Shown: positions 23,101-38,560, counted from the stretch's first letter. The stretch is DNA of 64,000 nucleotides from Stomorhina lunata (GCA_933228675.1 OW121741.1:77285387-77349386), one strand, 5' to 3'. Notes: generated by a model not told the origin, from the sequence alone. Translations and numbers: made by a program.

Positions 23101-24345
23101 AGTCTTTGTTAATTTATTTATATTTTGGTTTTCGTGTTGGTATTCGATGAGTTATAGCTACTAAAAACTTTTCTTTTATTTCGCACTTTTTTGGTCATTC
23201 TTTTAATTTAAAAATTTAAATTTATAGCTTTTTGTCACAACCACAAATAAATTGAACATCGTAGACATTTTGTTTTGTACATAAATAAATTGATGAGTAA
23301 ATTTTTATTGAAACCGAGTGAATGCTTTAATTTGGCCTAATTCACACACAAAATATTTTAGCAATTTATTATTGGAACCACTTTATGCACGAGTAGTTAT
23401 TGGTTCCCAGGCAACACTCGATAAATGGTCAAAAATGTTTTTTTGTAATTGTTTATGGATGCATTAAATTTCCATTGTTTATGCATCATTTATTTTAAGA
23501 AAGTTTAAATTTATAGTAAAATTATTGACCCATCACTTGGTCACAGTTTGTGGTTAAGGTCTCCTGCCAGAAAAGACTCAACACTCAGCTGGAAGTAAGG
23601 AAAATGACTTGATAAAGACGAAATTCTATTTGAAAAGTAGTTTGGGTGAAAAATGTTAAAGTTAATGAAAGTGAAATGGAAAAAGTTGTATATTTTGTCG
23701 TCGAAAACATATTGTATGTTTACTGAAAAGTGTCATAACTTAATAAAAGTATGTAGTTCTGAGTAACAAAGTTTTAAAAAGCTCATATATGATGTCTTTC
23801 CCTTTAATTTGTAGACTAATTATAAAATTATCAAAGGCGGACCTGCATCCCCTATATCACCAAGTGTGTAAAAAAAACGAGCAGGAATGGCCCATAAGTT
23901 TATATTTTATATCAAAATGTTGATTTTTTCTTTTGCGTGCCAATATTGAAAACCAAATTATAACAAATTTATATGTCATTCTTTTATTTAGACACACAAA
24001 ATGTTGAATTAATTAGATTATTTTAACAAATTCATTTGAGATTATTATCAGTTATCACCATGATTCAGTTCTTATACAAATTTGTCTTTGTTAAAGTAAT
24101 AATTTATTAATTAAACCTATTAAATTGTTAAGTTTTTCTTTAGATAGAAATCTCCATTCATTCAATTTAATGTAAAATTAATGACCTTTTGATGTTTAAA
24201 CTCTTACTAATTAATCTTAAATGCTAAAACAAATAAATATTTGGAAAATTTGTTTAACAGGAAAGGGTATCAAAAACAAAATATTTTCAAAAAAAAAAAA
24301 ATAACTATATAAATAATAACAATAACAGATTTTGAAAAATATAAG
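23101..24345. other. Low-copy-looking AT-rich DNA, no gene seen
   Basis: No tandem repeat, terminal inverted repeat or coding motif was recognised over about 1.2 kb. The base composition is somewhat less skewed than in the satellites. It could be genuine single-copy intergenic or intronic sequence. Confidence 0.45.
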
Positions 24346-25760
24346 CCTTGGAAATGGTAATTATTATGCTCAACAACTTTGCTAAAGAGCATCAAATGAT
24401 CAAATACACAGTTTACTATTCGATATAGGACATATATATAGAATATATAGATTTACCTATTACTCTAATTTCAAAAAAGTTACATATTAGGGTGACAATT
24501 TTTTGTATGACGGGAAATGATTTTTCGAATTTTATAACTTTTTCTACGGAATATTGTGACACTAGGTCTAAAAGTTTAGATCTGAAAATAAGAGCCAAAT
24601 CGGACAACGTTGGGCGCGCATCGGGTCCAAAGTTTAAGAGCCGATTTGTATGGGGAAAAATGGGCTATTTTTTTTTTTCAAAAAATTAAAAAATGATTTT
24701 TGAAACCGAAAAATGTACCATTTTCCAAAATGAAAAAAAACTAAGTAAATTTGATTATATTTAAACAAAACTGAACTATTTACTATTAACAAGCCATTAA
24801 ATTATAAATCATGTCTAACTTTGGAATTTCTTTATTTACAACATACAATTTTTGGTGCTTATCCTTAGGCGCGTTCTCAAGGACATGAATTTTCGGGGGG
24901 AAACTGCAAAAACTTTAAAACTACCTCATGGATTTTCGTCTTTCACGATTTAAAGTAAAGCTGTGTTAGTTCTCTTTAATATTCTATTATTTTTTCTTGT
25001 AAAAATTATTTATTTTTCTTCTAAATTTCGCAAAAACAAAAAAATAATCCATTTTCCCCATACAAATGGGCTCTTAAACTTTGGACCCGATGCGTGCCCA
25101 TAGAACGTTGTCCGATTTGGCTCAAATTTTCAGATCTAAAGTTTTAGACCAAGTGTCACAATATTCCGTAGAAAAACATTTGAAATCAAAGAAAAATTTT
25201 CCTGTCACCCTATTCCATATGCATAATTGGTACTTCTTTGGTACCAATTGAATTCGGTTCATTTTATTAAAACACAGATAACATATTATTCCTATTCATA
25301 TTACTTTATGAGATGTTATCAATTTATCTCTTTTTCCCATTTTGGCCATCGAAATCAAAGAAATACCATATACGTGTCCAATATTTTTTTTACATTTATT
25401 GATTTCAGTACAAAGTTCTTTCAATATTCTTGGGTTCAAAAGATAAGAGTGGGTTCAAATATTACCAAAAAACTATTGTCACACTTCTTTACCCCCTATT
25501 TGGCATAGTTTCAAAAAAGTACCAAGCACCTGCCCACTTATTTTTATAGCTTTTCAAAACGTCATTTAAATTTTATTTCTATACCTCTTACTTTAGGAGT
25601 TATCATGTTTTCCATTTCCCCTTTTTACCCCCTTATCGACAAAATTTCCAAAAGTTCCTTCTTACTTGATCTATATGGCAAAAAAGGTATCCTTCGCCCA
25701 AATTTTATCAAAATCGTTATACATTTTAGTCTGAATTTCCAAATAAAAGTACCAAACATA
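24346..25760 (+). mobile_element. Family D element, old copy 7, split by MITE
   Basis: Diverged plus-oriented copy. Its left piece at 24360-24480 holds CAACAACTTTGCTAAAGAGC and CACAGTTTACTATTC. The right piece from 25213 holds TTGGTACTTCTTTGGTACC and the AAAAAAGTACCAAGCACCTG segment. The two halves join at TTCCATATGC in the consensus order once the TA-flanked MITE at 24490-25210 is removed. It is more divergent than the other copies, so older. Confidence 0.65.
24490..25210. mobile_element. TA-flanked long-TIR MITE, 721 bp
   Basis: Ends GGGTGACA…TGTCACCC, flanked by TA on both sides (24488-24489 and 25211-25212). The inverted arms extend about 190 bp. For example, ACAACGTTGGGCGCGCATCG on the left corresponds to CGATGCGTGCCCATAGAACG on the right, read in reverse. 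TA duplication and GGG-start ends fit a Tc1/mariner-type non-autonomous element. Its insertion into family D is clean. A diverged relative of its interior may lie at about 44820-45080, and a single similar end at about 45675. Confidence 0.8.
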
Positions 25761-25985
25761 AGAATTTTTAAGTATTCGGGTTGTTATATTGCGGTGGTAC
25801 TTTTCTGTTGATCGTGTTAACTATAAACTTCTTGGCATATTCTTTCTATTGCTTTGTTTTTTGGAAGAAAATGGCTGCAGTTTGTTGAGTTAGAGATCGA
25901 CTTTGACATGTCAGTGACAATAGTAGGGTTCATAGTGTTCACCTCGGGAACATATGTAATTAAACTAACCGCAATTAAGTTACTG

Positions 25986-28181
<2,196 letters not shown>

Positions 28182-29340
28182 ATTGAGCAGATTGGGCTGA
28201 GTCAGTCAGTAACAATGGAGAATTTCTTTCCAAATTTGACCTTAACTGCTTATAGACGACCTTTGTTAGTAAAGACTTAAAGATTTTTCTTTAAGCCTTA
28301 AAAAAACTAAAAAATCTGTTAAAAATCAGTCCGCGTATGATCTCTTTGATGCACATAGATTTGATCTTGACCTACTACTCCTTTTGTTGCATAGTGTAGT
28401 TTTGAAAACCATTTAAATTTTTATATTTCTTTACGTATGTATATAAATTTCTTTATCTTTACACATTAGTTCCTAATTTAAGTTTCAGTTTCGAAATACT
28501 GCCATGGCCAAATTAAGGTAATAAATTAATATTCACTTAAATACTTATGTTGTTATTTGTTGATTTTGTTAAAAGAAAATAAAATTTCTCATAAATTTTT
28601 ATACGAGTAAGTGCGTGTTTCCCTTCATAATTATAATTTAATTTATCGCCTAAACACACACACACATAAACCCATGTAAGCAAATTTGCAAAAGCATTTG
28701 TCTTAGGGTGTGTTACCACCTCCTAAACTTTTCGTTTCTAACGCCTTAGAAATCTGTTACTAATTATAACATTTTTTTTCCTACTTTTCATTACTTTTTC
28801 ATTAATGTTGTTTTATTTAGCGGAAACTTTTATTTAGTAACCGATACTAGTTGTTTTTGCTGTTGTTTTGACTTATAATTGCTTTAGTTTATGTTCACAT
28901 TTACCTTGACTAAAACACTCACACTCTCTATCGCTATCTCATTTCCGCACACGCAATCACACCCACTCCCCTTACACATTCTCAGCTAATGAAATAATAA
29001 ATATGATTTCCTTTTCCTGTTTCAGTTTCAATATAATTTACTGTTGATCTCTTAGTTTTTGTTGTTATTTTCTAACTTGATTTTTCTTTTAATTTCCTCA
29101 TTATTTATTCGTGTTGACTGTTCACTGCTGCTACGAGTACATGAAATTTAGTTGGTTGCCAAAATTTACATAGAAGACGCTAATGAAAACTTTTAATTAG
29201 TTGGAAAATTTGATACTTTTAAGAAAGACTTATGAAAGTTATGGTTGATTTAAAGTACTTAATTTTTGTTTAAAGTGTTTTAAAGTTTAATGACATGCAT
29301 TTTCAAGGCATTTGTAAAGTTTTGAAAATTTTATAAGAAA
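28182..29340. other. AT-rich spacer, nothing recognised
   Basis: About 1.1 kb without a recognised gene or repeat family. A short CACA-rich run lies near 28655-28670 and TGTTGTTTT-rich runs near 28850. Confidence 0.45.
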
Positions 29341-31282
29341 TACTAGCTTTATAACCCGCTACTTCGTTAGCGGTACAATTTGAATGGACAAAGTTACAAA
29401 ATTTACCAAAATTATTTTTTACTTGCTTATCGATTCCGATATAAATAAAATTATGTATGTATTAGTTCTAAAGATACATATAGGTCAAAATAGGTACCTA
29501 CTCTCTACTGGTGACATTTTCAGAAAAGTACTAAACACTTGCGTAGCTGATCCAATTTTGATTGCTAATCCAATTTAAATTTTGAATATTTAGCGTTACA
29601 AAAATTTCCTTTTTACCCGTTTTTTACCTCTAGTAGGCCAAATTTAAAAAATACCGAATACGTGTCCTTATATTTTTATTGCTGGTTTAAATCCATTTTG
29701 GTTAATGTTTGTTTTTAACCCCTTAATTGAAAAAAGTACCAAACACCTGTCTCATATTTTTTAAATGCCAATCAATTATAAATTTTTATTCTACCTTCAT
29801 TGATTTAAACAATATGCATAGCTTAAAAAGAAAAAACCTATCTTTAAATTTTTTACTTGTTTTTGTCCTTTTCTACCCCATTAGTCGAAAAAGTATCAAA
29901 CACGTATTTGATAAGTGTTTAATTTGCAAAAAGTGCTGATCTTAGACCATGCTTGTTTCTACCACTTTTGGTTTATAAGATATAATGCCATCGATTTTTC
30001 CCTTCTTTACCACTTTAATTGAAAAAAGTACCAAACACTTATTTAAGTTTTTTTCAATGTGAATCGACATGTCCCTAAATTATAGTTCTGATTTCATTAG
30101 CTTAAATCATATTCATAGCTAAAAATATAAAAAACCTACCTTTGAATATGTTCCCGTTTTTACCGTTTTGAACCCCATTTATAGTAAAAGTACCAAGCAC
30201 ATGTTTAATATTTTTTGAATACTTATTGATTGTGGTTCAAGTGAGTCTTTATGTGTATTAGTTCAAAAGATACGTATGGGTTAAAAAAGTACCAAAATAT
30301 AGTTTTTAAATTTTTTCACCCTTATTAGTGCCATTTACAAAAAAGTACCGAACGCATGTCCCCTTATTTTTTTTATCCGATCCAAATTCAATTTCAACAT
30401 TGTTTTTATCTATGTTATTTTCGGAGATATGATACTAATTTGTACCATTCTTCCCAGTTTTACCCATGAACGGCCAAAATTTGAAAAATTACCGAACTTG
30501 TTTTCCTTAATTTTTAGTGCTGACCATAGACCAATTTAATTTTTGTTTCTATCACTTTTGATTAAGAAGATATTGCGTTATCGAGTACCAAAATATAGTT
30601 TTTACGATTTTTCTCCCTTATTAGTTCCATTTTCAAAAAAAGTACAAAGCACGTGTCCCCTTTTTTTGTCAGACGATCTAAATCCAATTTCAACATCGTT
30701 TCTAATTATATTAGTTTTGGAGATATGATGTTATTATAATTTATCCATTTTCTACCCTGTTTTACCCCTAAGCGGCCGAATTTTAAAAAATGACCGAAAC
30801 CGTGTCCGTTAATTTTTAGTGCAGATTCCAGGGTAATTTAATTTTTGTTTCTATAAATTTTGGTTTAAAAGATATTATGTAACCGATTTTTTCCCTTTTT
30901 AACAAATAAATTAAAAAAAAGTACCAAGCACGTATCTTATGCATTTCAATATGAATCGACCCGTCTGTAAATTATACTTCTGGCTTTATTAGCCAAAATG
31001 AAATTCATAGTTTAAAAAAACCTACCCTTGAAAATTTTCTCGTTTTTATCTTTCTGTACCCCATTTATCGTAAAAGTACTTGTCTAATAATTGTCTAAAA
31101 AATACTTGTCTAATAATTCTTTATTACTTATCGATTGTGACGTTAACTGCGTCACTATGTTCATTATTTCAAAAGATACATATAGGTTTAAAAAGTTCCA
31201 AAATACAGTTTTTTCCTTTTTTAACCCCTATTAGCACCATATTCAAATAAGTACCAAACGCGTATCCCCTTTTTCCAGCAGA
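29341..31282 (+). repeat. Degenerate GTACCAAACAC tandem module array
   Basis: Begins near a hairpin CCGCTA-CTTCGT-TAGCGG (29358-29375). Then come about ten degenerate modules of 150-300 bp, each with a polypyrimidine/TTTTTACC block, an AAAAAGTACCAAACAC motif and CACGTGTCC-type continuations. The motif is the one found in the right half of family D, so this is either an expanded relative of D or a third hairpin-ended family. It merges at about 31283 with a family B 3' end. Confidence 0.55.
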
Positions 31283-31523
31283 TCCTAAATGAGACCAAAA
31301 TGAAGATAATAAGAATTTTATTTTTTGCATGCATAATTTTTTTCACAACTGTAATCATTTGACCCTAGCTCTCATATAAGTCCAAATGACAGAAACAGCT
31401 TAAATATATAAGTTTTGAGAAAATGTTTGTATGATGGCAAAATTTAGCAAATATTTGTCTTTATACAGGAAAAAAAACCATTATATGGTCGGGTTTGACC
31501 AACTATAGCACTTTCTTACTTGT
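31283..31523 (+). mobile_element. DINE-like family B, 3' end
   Basis: Matches the last 240 bp of the copy at 18941, including GAAGATAATAAGAATTTTAT, the hairpin region GGTCGGGTTTGACCAAC and the tail TATAGCACTTTCTTACTTG plus T-run. Confidence 0.8.
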
Positions 31524-32629
31524 TTTTTAATTGTGTGTTTTAAGTACAATAATGTTGATATATGTATTTTCTGACACATTCTTCATTTCCTTCAACACAT
31601 TTGGGAAACAATAAAAATAAAATCTATTTGCGTTTATTAAAAAGACTTAACAATTTATTTATTCAAGGGATTAGTGGCTGATGGCCTGGTACTCTCTATC
31701 GTTTTTATTTTAGTCTTTTTATATTATTTTACCAATATAAATTGTGCTCATAAATTGTTAAAAACAGCAGCAGTCCTGCACAGGAACCTCCTCTGTCGAC
31801 TTATTTAGTATTAAAAAAAGGATGCAAGAATTTATTAAAAAGGGTCGTCGTCGTTGGTTCAGAAACAAAAAAGAAAAAGTTTTCATAAAGTAACATTTTT
31901 AGCCATAAAACCCTCTATTATTTAGATACTTTTTTTGCACATCCCCTCATTGTTGTGTTTTGTTGTTTTATGGTCCTTATTTATCATTTTCGAATTAAGT
32001 TAAAAGTTTCCTCTTCAAACCGCCCCTTTTGTAAAAAAAATTTTCAAATAATTTTTTTTTATTTGCAAATCCTGACGAAAATTCTAAAACCCATGAAAAT
32101 TTACACATTAAAAAGAAAATAATTAGTTTTTTTTTTGGGATCGTTAGAGGGAAGGACAGTTTAATAAATATTCACCTTGTTAAGCTGAGGAGGGTGGGGT
32201 AGAGGGTTTTGTATAAAAAGGATATAGTTTAACTATAAGAGGATTTAAGAGAATTATTTACATACACGACTGTAATATTATATATGAGGGAATATGTTAA
32301 TATGATAGAATTTAAAAGAACAAATTCTTTTAACAAGTTTAAATTATTACATGTAAGGGAGTATTATGTTGTATATCCTAAACCACTGAGGTCAAATGTG
32401 GTCCAAGGTCAACAAATTAAAATTACTTTTCTAATAAATACAGACCTAACATTGCTTAAGTATGTCATCATACAAAATTTTAAAGATTTTCGTATATTTA
32501 AGTCATTTTCGTCCTTGGGGACCATATGGGACATGGAGTTAAATTTAGACCGATTGTCTAGAAATTAAGCACATTGGTTTTGTACACCATTTACAAATTT
32601 TTCAATGCCAAATAAATTTTTCTACAGAA
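31524..32629. other. AT-rich spacer, no gene recognised
   Basis: No family repeat was recognised. The 94-codon frame at 32284-32568 has no recognisable domain. Its middle reads like the GTCAAATGTGG phrase of the DINE-like families, so it is likely non-coding. Confidence 0.45.
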
Positions 32630-32770
32630 AATATTTTAGTCAAAAATTTTTTTAACAAAAACTTTTCTATAGAAAATTTTTTTATCAAAAACTTTTCTGT
32701 AGAAAATTTTTTTTCAAAAATTTTGCTATTGATAATTTTTTATCAAACATTTTTTTATAGAAAATTTTTT

Positions 32771-34534
32771 CTCAGAAAAGCTTCTAAAGCAAATTTTTTT
32801 ATCAAAAATTTTTCTATAGAAATTTTTTTATCAAACATTTTTCTGTAGAAAAATTTTTCTGTCGAAAATTTTTTTTATCAAAATTTTTGATAAAAAAATT
32901 TTTTACAGAAAAATGTTTCTATAAACAAATTTTTGATAAAAAATTTTCTATAGAAAAATTTTTGATAAAAAATTTTCTAAAGAAAAATTTTTGAATATTC
33001 CATAGCAAAATTCTTGATAAAAAATTTTCTATAGATTTTTTTTTTTGCTAAATTGTTTTATCAAAAATGTTTCTATAGAAATTTTTTTTAAAGATTTGTT
33101 TTTTAATTTTAATTTTTCTATACAAAATGTTTTTATCAAAAATGTTTCTATAAAAAATTTTTTTAGCTAAATTTTCTATTTCCATGGAACATTTTTTTAT
33201 AGAAAATTTTTTCTCAGAAAAGCTTCTAAAGCAAATTTTTTTATCAAAAATTTTTCTATAGAAATTTTTTTATCAAACATTTTTCTGTAGAAAAATTTTT
33301 CTGTCGAAAATTTTTTTTATCAAAATTTTTGATAAAAAAATTTTTTACAGAAAAATGTTTCTATAAACAAATTTTTGATAAAAAATTTTCTATAGAAAAA
33401 TTTTTGATAAAAAATTTTCTAAAGAAAAATTTTTGAATATTCCATAGCAAAATTCTTGATAAAAAATTTTCTATAGATTTTTTTTTTTTGCTAAATTGTT
33501 TTATCAAAAATGTTTCTATAGAAATTTTTTTTAAAGATTTATTTTTTTTTTTAATTTTTCTATACAAAATGTTTTTATCAAAAATGTTTCTATAAAAAAT
33601 TTTTTTAGCTAAATTTTCTATTTCCATGGAACATTTTTTTATAGAAAATTTTTTCTCAGAAAAGCTTCTAAAGCAAATTTTTTTATCAAAAATTTTTCTA
33701 TAGAAATTTTTTTATCAAACATTTTTCTGTAGAAAAATTTTTCTGTCGAAAATTTTTTTTATCAAAATTTTTGATAAAAAAATTTTTTACAGAAAAATGT
33801 TTCTATAAACAAATTTTTGATAAAAAATTTTCTATAGAAAAATTTTTGATAAAAAATTTTCTAAAGAAAAATTTTTGAATATTCCATAGCAAAATTCTTG
33901 ATAAAAAATTTTCTATAGATTTTTTTTTTTGCTAAATTGTTTTATCAAAAATGTTTCTATAGAAATTTTTTTTAAAGATTTATTTTTTTTTTAATTTTTC
34001 TATACAAAATGTTTTTATCAAAAATGTTTCTATAAAAAATTTTTTTAGCTAAATTTTCTATTTCCATGGAACATTTTTTTATAGAAAATTTTTTCTCAGA
34101 AAAGCTTCTAAAGCAAATTTTTTTATCAAAAATTTTTCTATAGAAATTTTTTTATCAAACATTTTTCTGTAGAAAAATTTTTCTGTCGAAAATTTATTTT
34201 ATCAAAATTTTTGATAAAAAAAATTTTTTACAGAAAAATGTTTCTATAAACAAATTTTTGATAAAAAATTTTCTATAGAAAAATTTTTGATAAAAAATTT
34301 TCTAAAGAAAAATTTTTGAATATTCCATAGCAAAATTCTTGATAAAAAATTTTCTATAGATTTTTTTTTTGCTAAATTGTTTTATCAAAAATTTTTCTAT
34401 AGAAATTTTTTTTAAAGATTTATTTTTTTTTTAATTTTTCTATACAAAATGTTTTTATCAAAAATGTTTCTATAAAAATTTTTTTTAGCTAAATTTTCTA
34501 TTTCCATGGAACATTTTTTTATCGAAAATTTTTC
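32771..34534. repeat. 441-bp higher-order repeat, four copies
   Basis: The marker CTCAGAAAAGCTTCTAAAGC occurs at 32771, 33213, 33655 and 34095, giving periods of 442, 442 and 440 bp. Copies are nearly identical, differing by homopolymer length and single substitutions. They include reversed monomers, so each unit has its own internal symmetry. Confidence 0.92.
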
Positions 34535-35395
34535 TGTAGAATATTTTTATATTAAAAGTTTTTCTATTGAAAATTTGTTTATCAATAATTTTTCTATAGA
34601 ACATTCTTTGATTAAAAGTTTTTCTATAGAAAATTTTTTTATTAAAAATTTTTCAATAGAAAATTTTTTATTAAAAATTTTTCTATAGATTTTTTTTTTC
34701 TCAAAAATTTTTCTGTAGAAAATTTTTTTATTAAAAATTTTTCTATAGAAAATTTTTTTTATAAAAAATTTTTCTATAGAAAATTTTTTTATCAAAATTT
34801 TTCTATAGAAAATTTTTTTAAAGATTTATTGTTTTTAAATTTTTCTATACAAAATTTTTTTATAAAAATATTTCTATAAACATTCTTTTTATCTAAATTT
34901 TCTATTTAAATAGAATATTTTTTTTATCGAAAATTTTTCTGTAGAATATTTTTATATTAAAAGTTTTTCTATTGAATTTTTTTTTATCAATATTTTTTCT
35001 ATAGAACATTCTTTGATTAAAAGTTTTTCTAGAAGAAAATTTTTTTATTAAAAATTTTTCTATAGAAAGTTTTTTATTAAAAATTTTTCTATAGAAATTT
35101 TTTTCTCAAAAATTTTTCTGTAGAAAATTTTTTATTAAAAATTTTTCTATAGAAAATTTTTTTATTAAAAATTTTTCTATAGAAAATTTTTTTATCAAAA
35201 ATTTTTCTATAGAAATTTTTTTTTGCCAAAAATGTTTCTATATATTTTTTTTTTATCAAAAATTTTTCTATGGAAAATTTTTTTATCAAAAATTTTTTAT
35301 CACAAAAATAGAAAATTTTTTATCGATAACTTTTTTTTATAGAAAATTTGAAATCTAAAATTTTTTAAAGAAAAATTTTTTATAGAAAATTTTTT

Positions 35396-36650
35396 AATAA
35401 ATATAAAAAAATCTTTTGATTTTTTATCAAAAATTTTTCCGTAAAAATTTTTTTTATTAAAAATTTTTCTGTAAAAAATTTTTTATTAAAAATTTTTCTA
35501 TAGAAAATTTTTTTATTGAAAATTTTTTATTAAAAATTTTTCTATAGAAATTTTTTTTCCCAAAAATTTTTCTGTAGAAAATTTTTTATCAAAAATTTTT
35601 GATCAAAAAAATAGAAAATTTTTTATAAATAAGTTTTTTATAGAAAATTTTAAATCTAAAATTTTTTCAAAGAAAAACTTTTAATAGAAAATTTTTTAAT
35701 AAATATAAAAAAAATCTTTTGATTTTTTGTCAAAAATTTTTCGATAGAAAATTTTTTTATTAAAAATTTTTCGATAGAAAATTTTTTTATCAAAAATTTT
35801 TCTATAGAAAATTTTTTTGTCAAAAATGTTTCTATAGATTTTTTTTATCGAAAATTTTTCTATGAAAAATTTTTTTATCAAAAAAATAGAAAAATTTTTA
35901 TCAATAATTTTTTTTATAGAAAATTTTAAATCTAATATTTTTTTTAAAGAAAAATTTTTTATAGAAAATTTTTTAATAAATATAAAAAAATCTTTTGATT
36001 TTTTATCAAAATTTTTTCTGTAGAAATTTTTTTTTATTAAAAATTTTTCTATAGAAAATTTTTTTTTTAAAAATTTTTCTATAGAAAGTTTTTTTTTATC
36101 AAAAATTTTTCTATAGAAAATTTTTTATCAAAAATTTTTCTATAGAAATAATTTTTTATCAAAAATTTTTCTATGGAAAATTTTTTTATCAAAAATTTTT
36201 ATTAAAAAAAATAGAAAATTTTTTATCAATAACTTTTTTATAGAAAATTTTAAATCTAAAATTTTTTTAAAGAAAATTTTTTTATAGAAAATTTTTTTAA
36301 TAAATATACAAAAATCTTTTGATTTTTTATCAGAAATTTTTCTATAGAAAATTTTTTTATTAAAAATTTTTCTATAGAAAATGTTTTTATTAAAAATTCT
36401 ATAGAAAACATTTTTATCAAAAATGTTTCTATATAAATTTTTTTCATCAAAAATTTTTCTATGGAAAATTTTTTTTTCAAAAATTTTTTATTAAAAAAAT
36501 AGAAAATTTTTTACAATACATTTTGTATAGAAAATTTTAAATCTAAAATTTTTTTAAAGAAAATTTTTTTGTAGCAAATTTATTAATAATAATAAAAAAA
36601 TCTTTTGATTTTTTGTCAAAAATTTAGATAGAAAAATTTTTTATTAAAAA
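35396..36650. repeat. About 300-bp higher-order repeat, five copies
   Basis: The marker AATCTTTTGATTTTTT recurs near 35410, 35713, 35988, 36313 and 36599, each preceded by AATAAATATA-type sequence. Copies are more diverged than those of the 441-bp unit, implying an older amplification. Confidence 0.8.
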
Positions 36651-37375
36651 TTTTTCTATCGAAAATTTTTTTATTAAAAATTTTTTTAATGGAAAATTTT
36701 TTTTATCAACAATTTTTCTATAGAAAATTTTTTTTATCAAAAATGTTTCTATAGAATTTTTTTTTATCAAAAATTTTTCTATGGAAAATTTTTTTATCAA
36801 CAAATTTTTTATCAAAAATTTTTTTATCAAAAATTTGTTTATCAAAAAAATAGAAAATCTTTTATCAATCATTTTTTTATAGAAAATTTTACATCAAAAT
36901 TTTTTTTAAGGAAAATTTATTTATAGAAAATTTTTTAATCAAAAATTTTTCTATAGAAAATTTTTTAACAGAAATTTTTCTATTGAAAATTTTTTTATCA
37001 AAAATTTTTCTATAGAAATTTTTATCAAAAATTTTTCTATAGAAATTTTTATCAAAAATTTTTCTTTAGAAATTTTTTTCAAAAACTTTTCTTTACAGTT
37101 TTTTTTTATTCAAAAATTTTTCTGTAGAAAATTTCTATGTCAAAAATTTTTTTTAATCTTTTATGAAAAATTTTTCTAGAGAAAATTTTTAATAAATAAT
37201 TGTAATGAATTGGGATCTTAGTGCAATACACTACAGTAAAGCTTTTTAATTAAAAAATTTTCTATAGAAATTTTTTATCAAAGATTTTCTTTACAAAATG
37301 TTTTTATCAAAAATTTTTTAGAAAATTTTTCTACAGAAAAATATTTCTATCGAAAAGTTATTGAAAAGAAATCTG

Positions 37376-37800
37376 AATTCGTCATTCTTTGTTATCTAAA
37401 CATATTAATTAAGATCTCTTTAACCACTTATTCGGTTAAGAAGGTCTCTTGCCCCTGTAGCCTTGGGTTCTTGTAGTAACCAATTGAAGTTATTTAAAAG
37501 CAGTCCAAATTCCTTAATCTATGTTTGTTATCTAAACATGTTAATTAAGATCTCCCTAACCAATCATTCGATTAAGAAGTTGTATTCACTCATTAGACTT
37601 GGGTGTCGGTAGTATATTAAAACTTTGATATAGCCAAAGGAAGTTATTAAAAAGCATTCAAAATTCCTTAATCTATGTTATTTAAGGAGTTCTCTACACT
37701 CTTTAGTTTTGACCAAAAAACATTTTAGTATGTCACAAACTTTGACTTCGTTGAGTTAATTTCAGCTTCCGATAAGTTGTTTGGTTTTTAATGTATATAA
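37376..37800. repeat. Degenerate roughly 136-bp repeat pair
   Basis: TGTTATCTAAACAT followed by TTAATTAAGATCTC and an ATTCGGTTAAGAAG-like block appears at 37390 and again at 37526. A third partial copy lies near 37670. No gene is seen. Confidence 0.55.
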
Positions 37801-38560
37801 CACAGTACGACAGTGGTTGGTACACATGAGAAATTTTAACAGAATATGAAAATAGGCCTAAAATAAAGAAATACGTGTCTCTGCGTTTCGCTGTAGCACG
37901 TCAGAATTTTAAGAAAATCGATTTTAAAGATTCGAAGGACCGTGGAGGTTCACTTGTAACGTAATACTATTTACATAAAAATAGAATGGGTGAACCGATT
38001 TAAATGCTTGAGCCAGTTTTGAAAATAGAACTAAATTTGGATTTGTTTTTATTAAAAAAAACAAATCCAATCCGCTAGATGGCGCATCAATTTTCATGTA
38101 AAATTAAAAAATATCAAAAAAATGTAATGTAATTCAATGTAATGTAAAAATACAAAAATTAATATGATATCTTAACTATTATTTTGTGTTAAAAATGTTG
38201 GTAGTCGAATTTCGTACATTTTTTGGATATTATTTAATTTTACATGAAAATTAAAGCGTCCTCTAGCGGAAACAAATTTGTTTTTTTTAATAAAAACAAA
38301 TCCAAATTTAATTCCCTTTTCAAGACTGGCTCAAGCATTTAAATCGGTTTACCCATTCTATTTTTATATAACTTTTTATAATAGTATTACATTACAAGTG
38401 AACCTCCACGGTCCTTCGAATCTTTAAACTCGATTTTCTTAAAATTCTGACGTGTTACAGCAAAACGCCGAGACACGTATTTCTTTATTTTAAGCATATT
38501 TTCATATTCTGTTAACATTACTCATGTGTACTCAAAAAAATTTGATTTTGTCGTACTGTG
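37801..38560. mobile_element. Long-TIR MITE, 760 bp
   Basis: Ends CACAGTACGACA…TGTCGTACTGTG with inverted arms of about 280 bp (for example GGACCGTGGAGGTTCACTTG mirrored by CAAGTGAACCTCCACGGTCC, and the AACAAATCCAA blocks near the centre). TAA flanks both ends, a possible target duplication. No coding capacity. The superfamily is uncertain. Confidence 0.8.

Larger units (their letters stand above)
32630..37375. repeat. Palindromic AT satellite, 29-30-bp monomers
   Basis: About 4.7 kb built from a monomer of roughly 29-30 bp, TTTTTCTATAGAAAA joined to TTTTTTTATCAAAAA. Every monomer is self-complementary around CTATAG. Monomers are heterogeneous, with some reversed (CTATAGAAAAATTTTTGAT) and some shortened. 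The long peptides made of FSIEKFLIKK-like repeats on both strands are frame artefacts of a period divisible by three. Two higher-order structures are given separately. Confidence 0.93.

Noticed and set aside
33361..36872. Several Lys/Ile/Phe-rich repeat frames on both strands
   Set aside because: Artefacts of the roughly 30-bp AT satellite. They occur on both strands and break wherever a monomer changes length.
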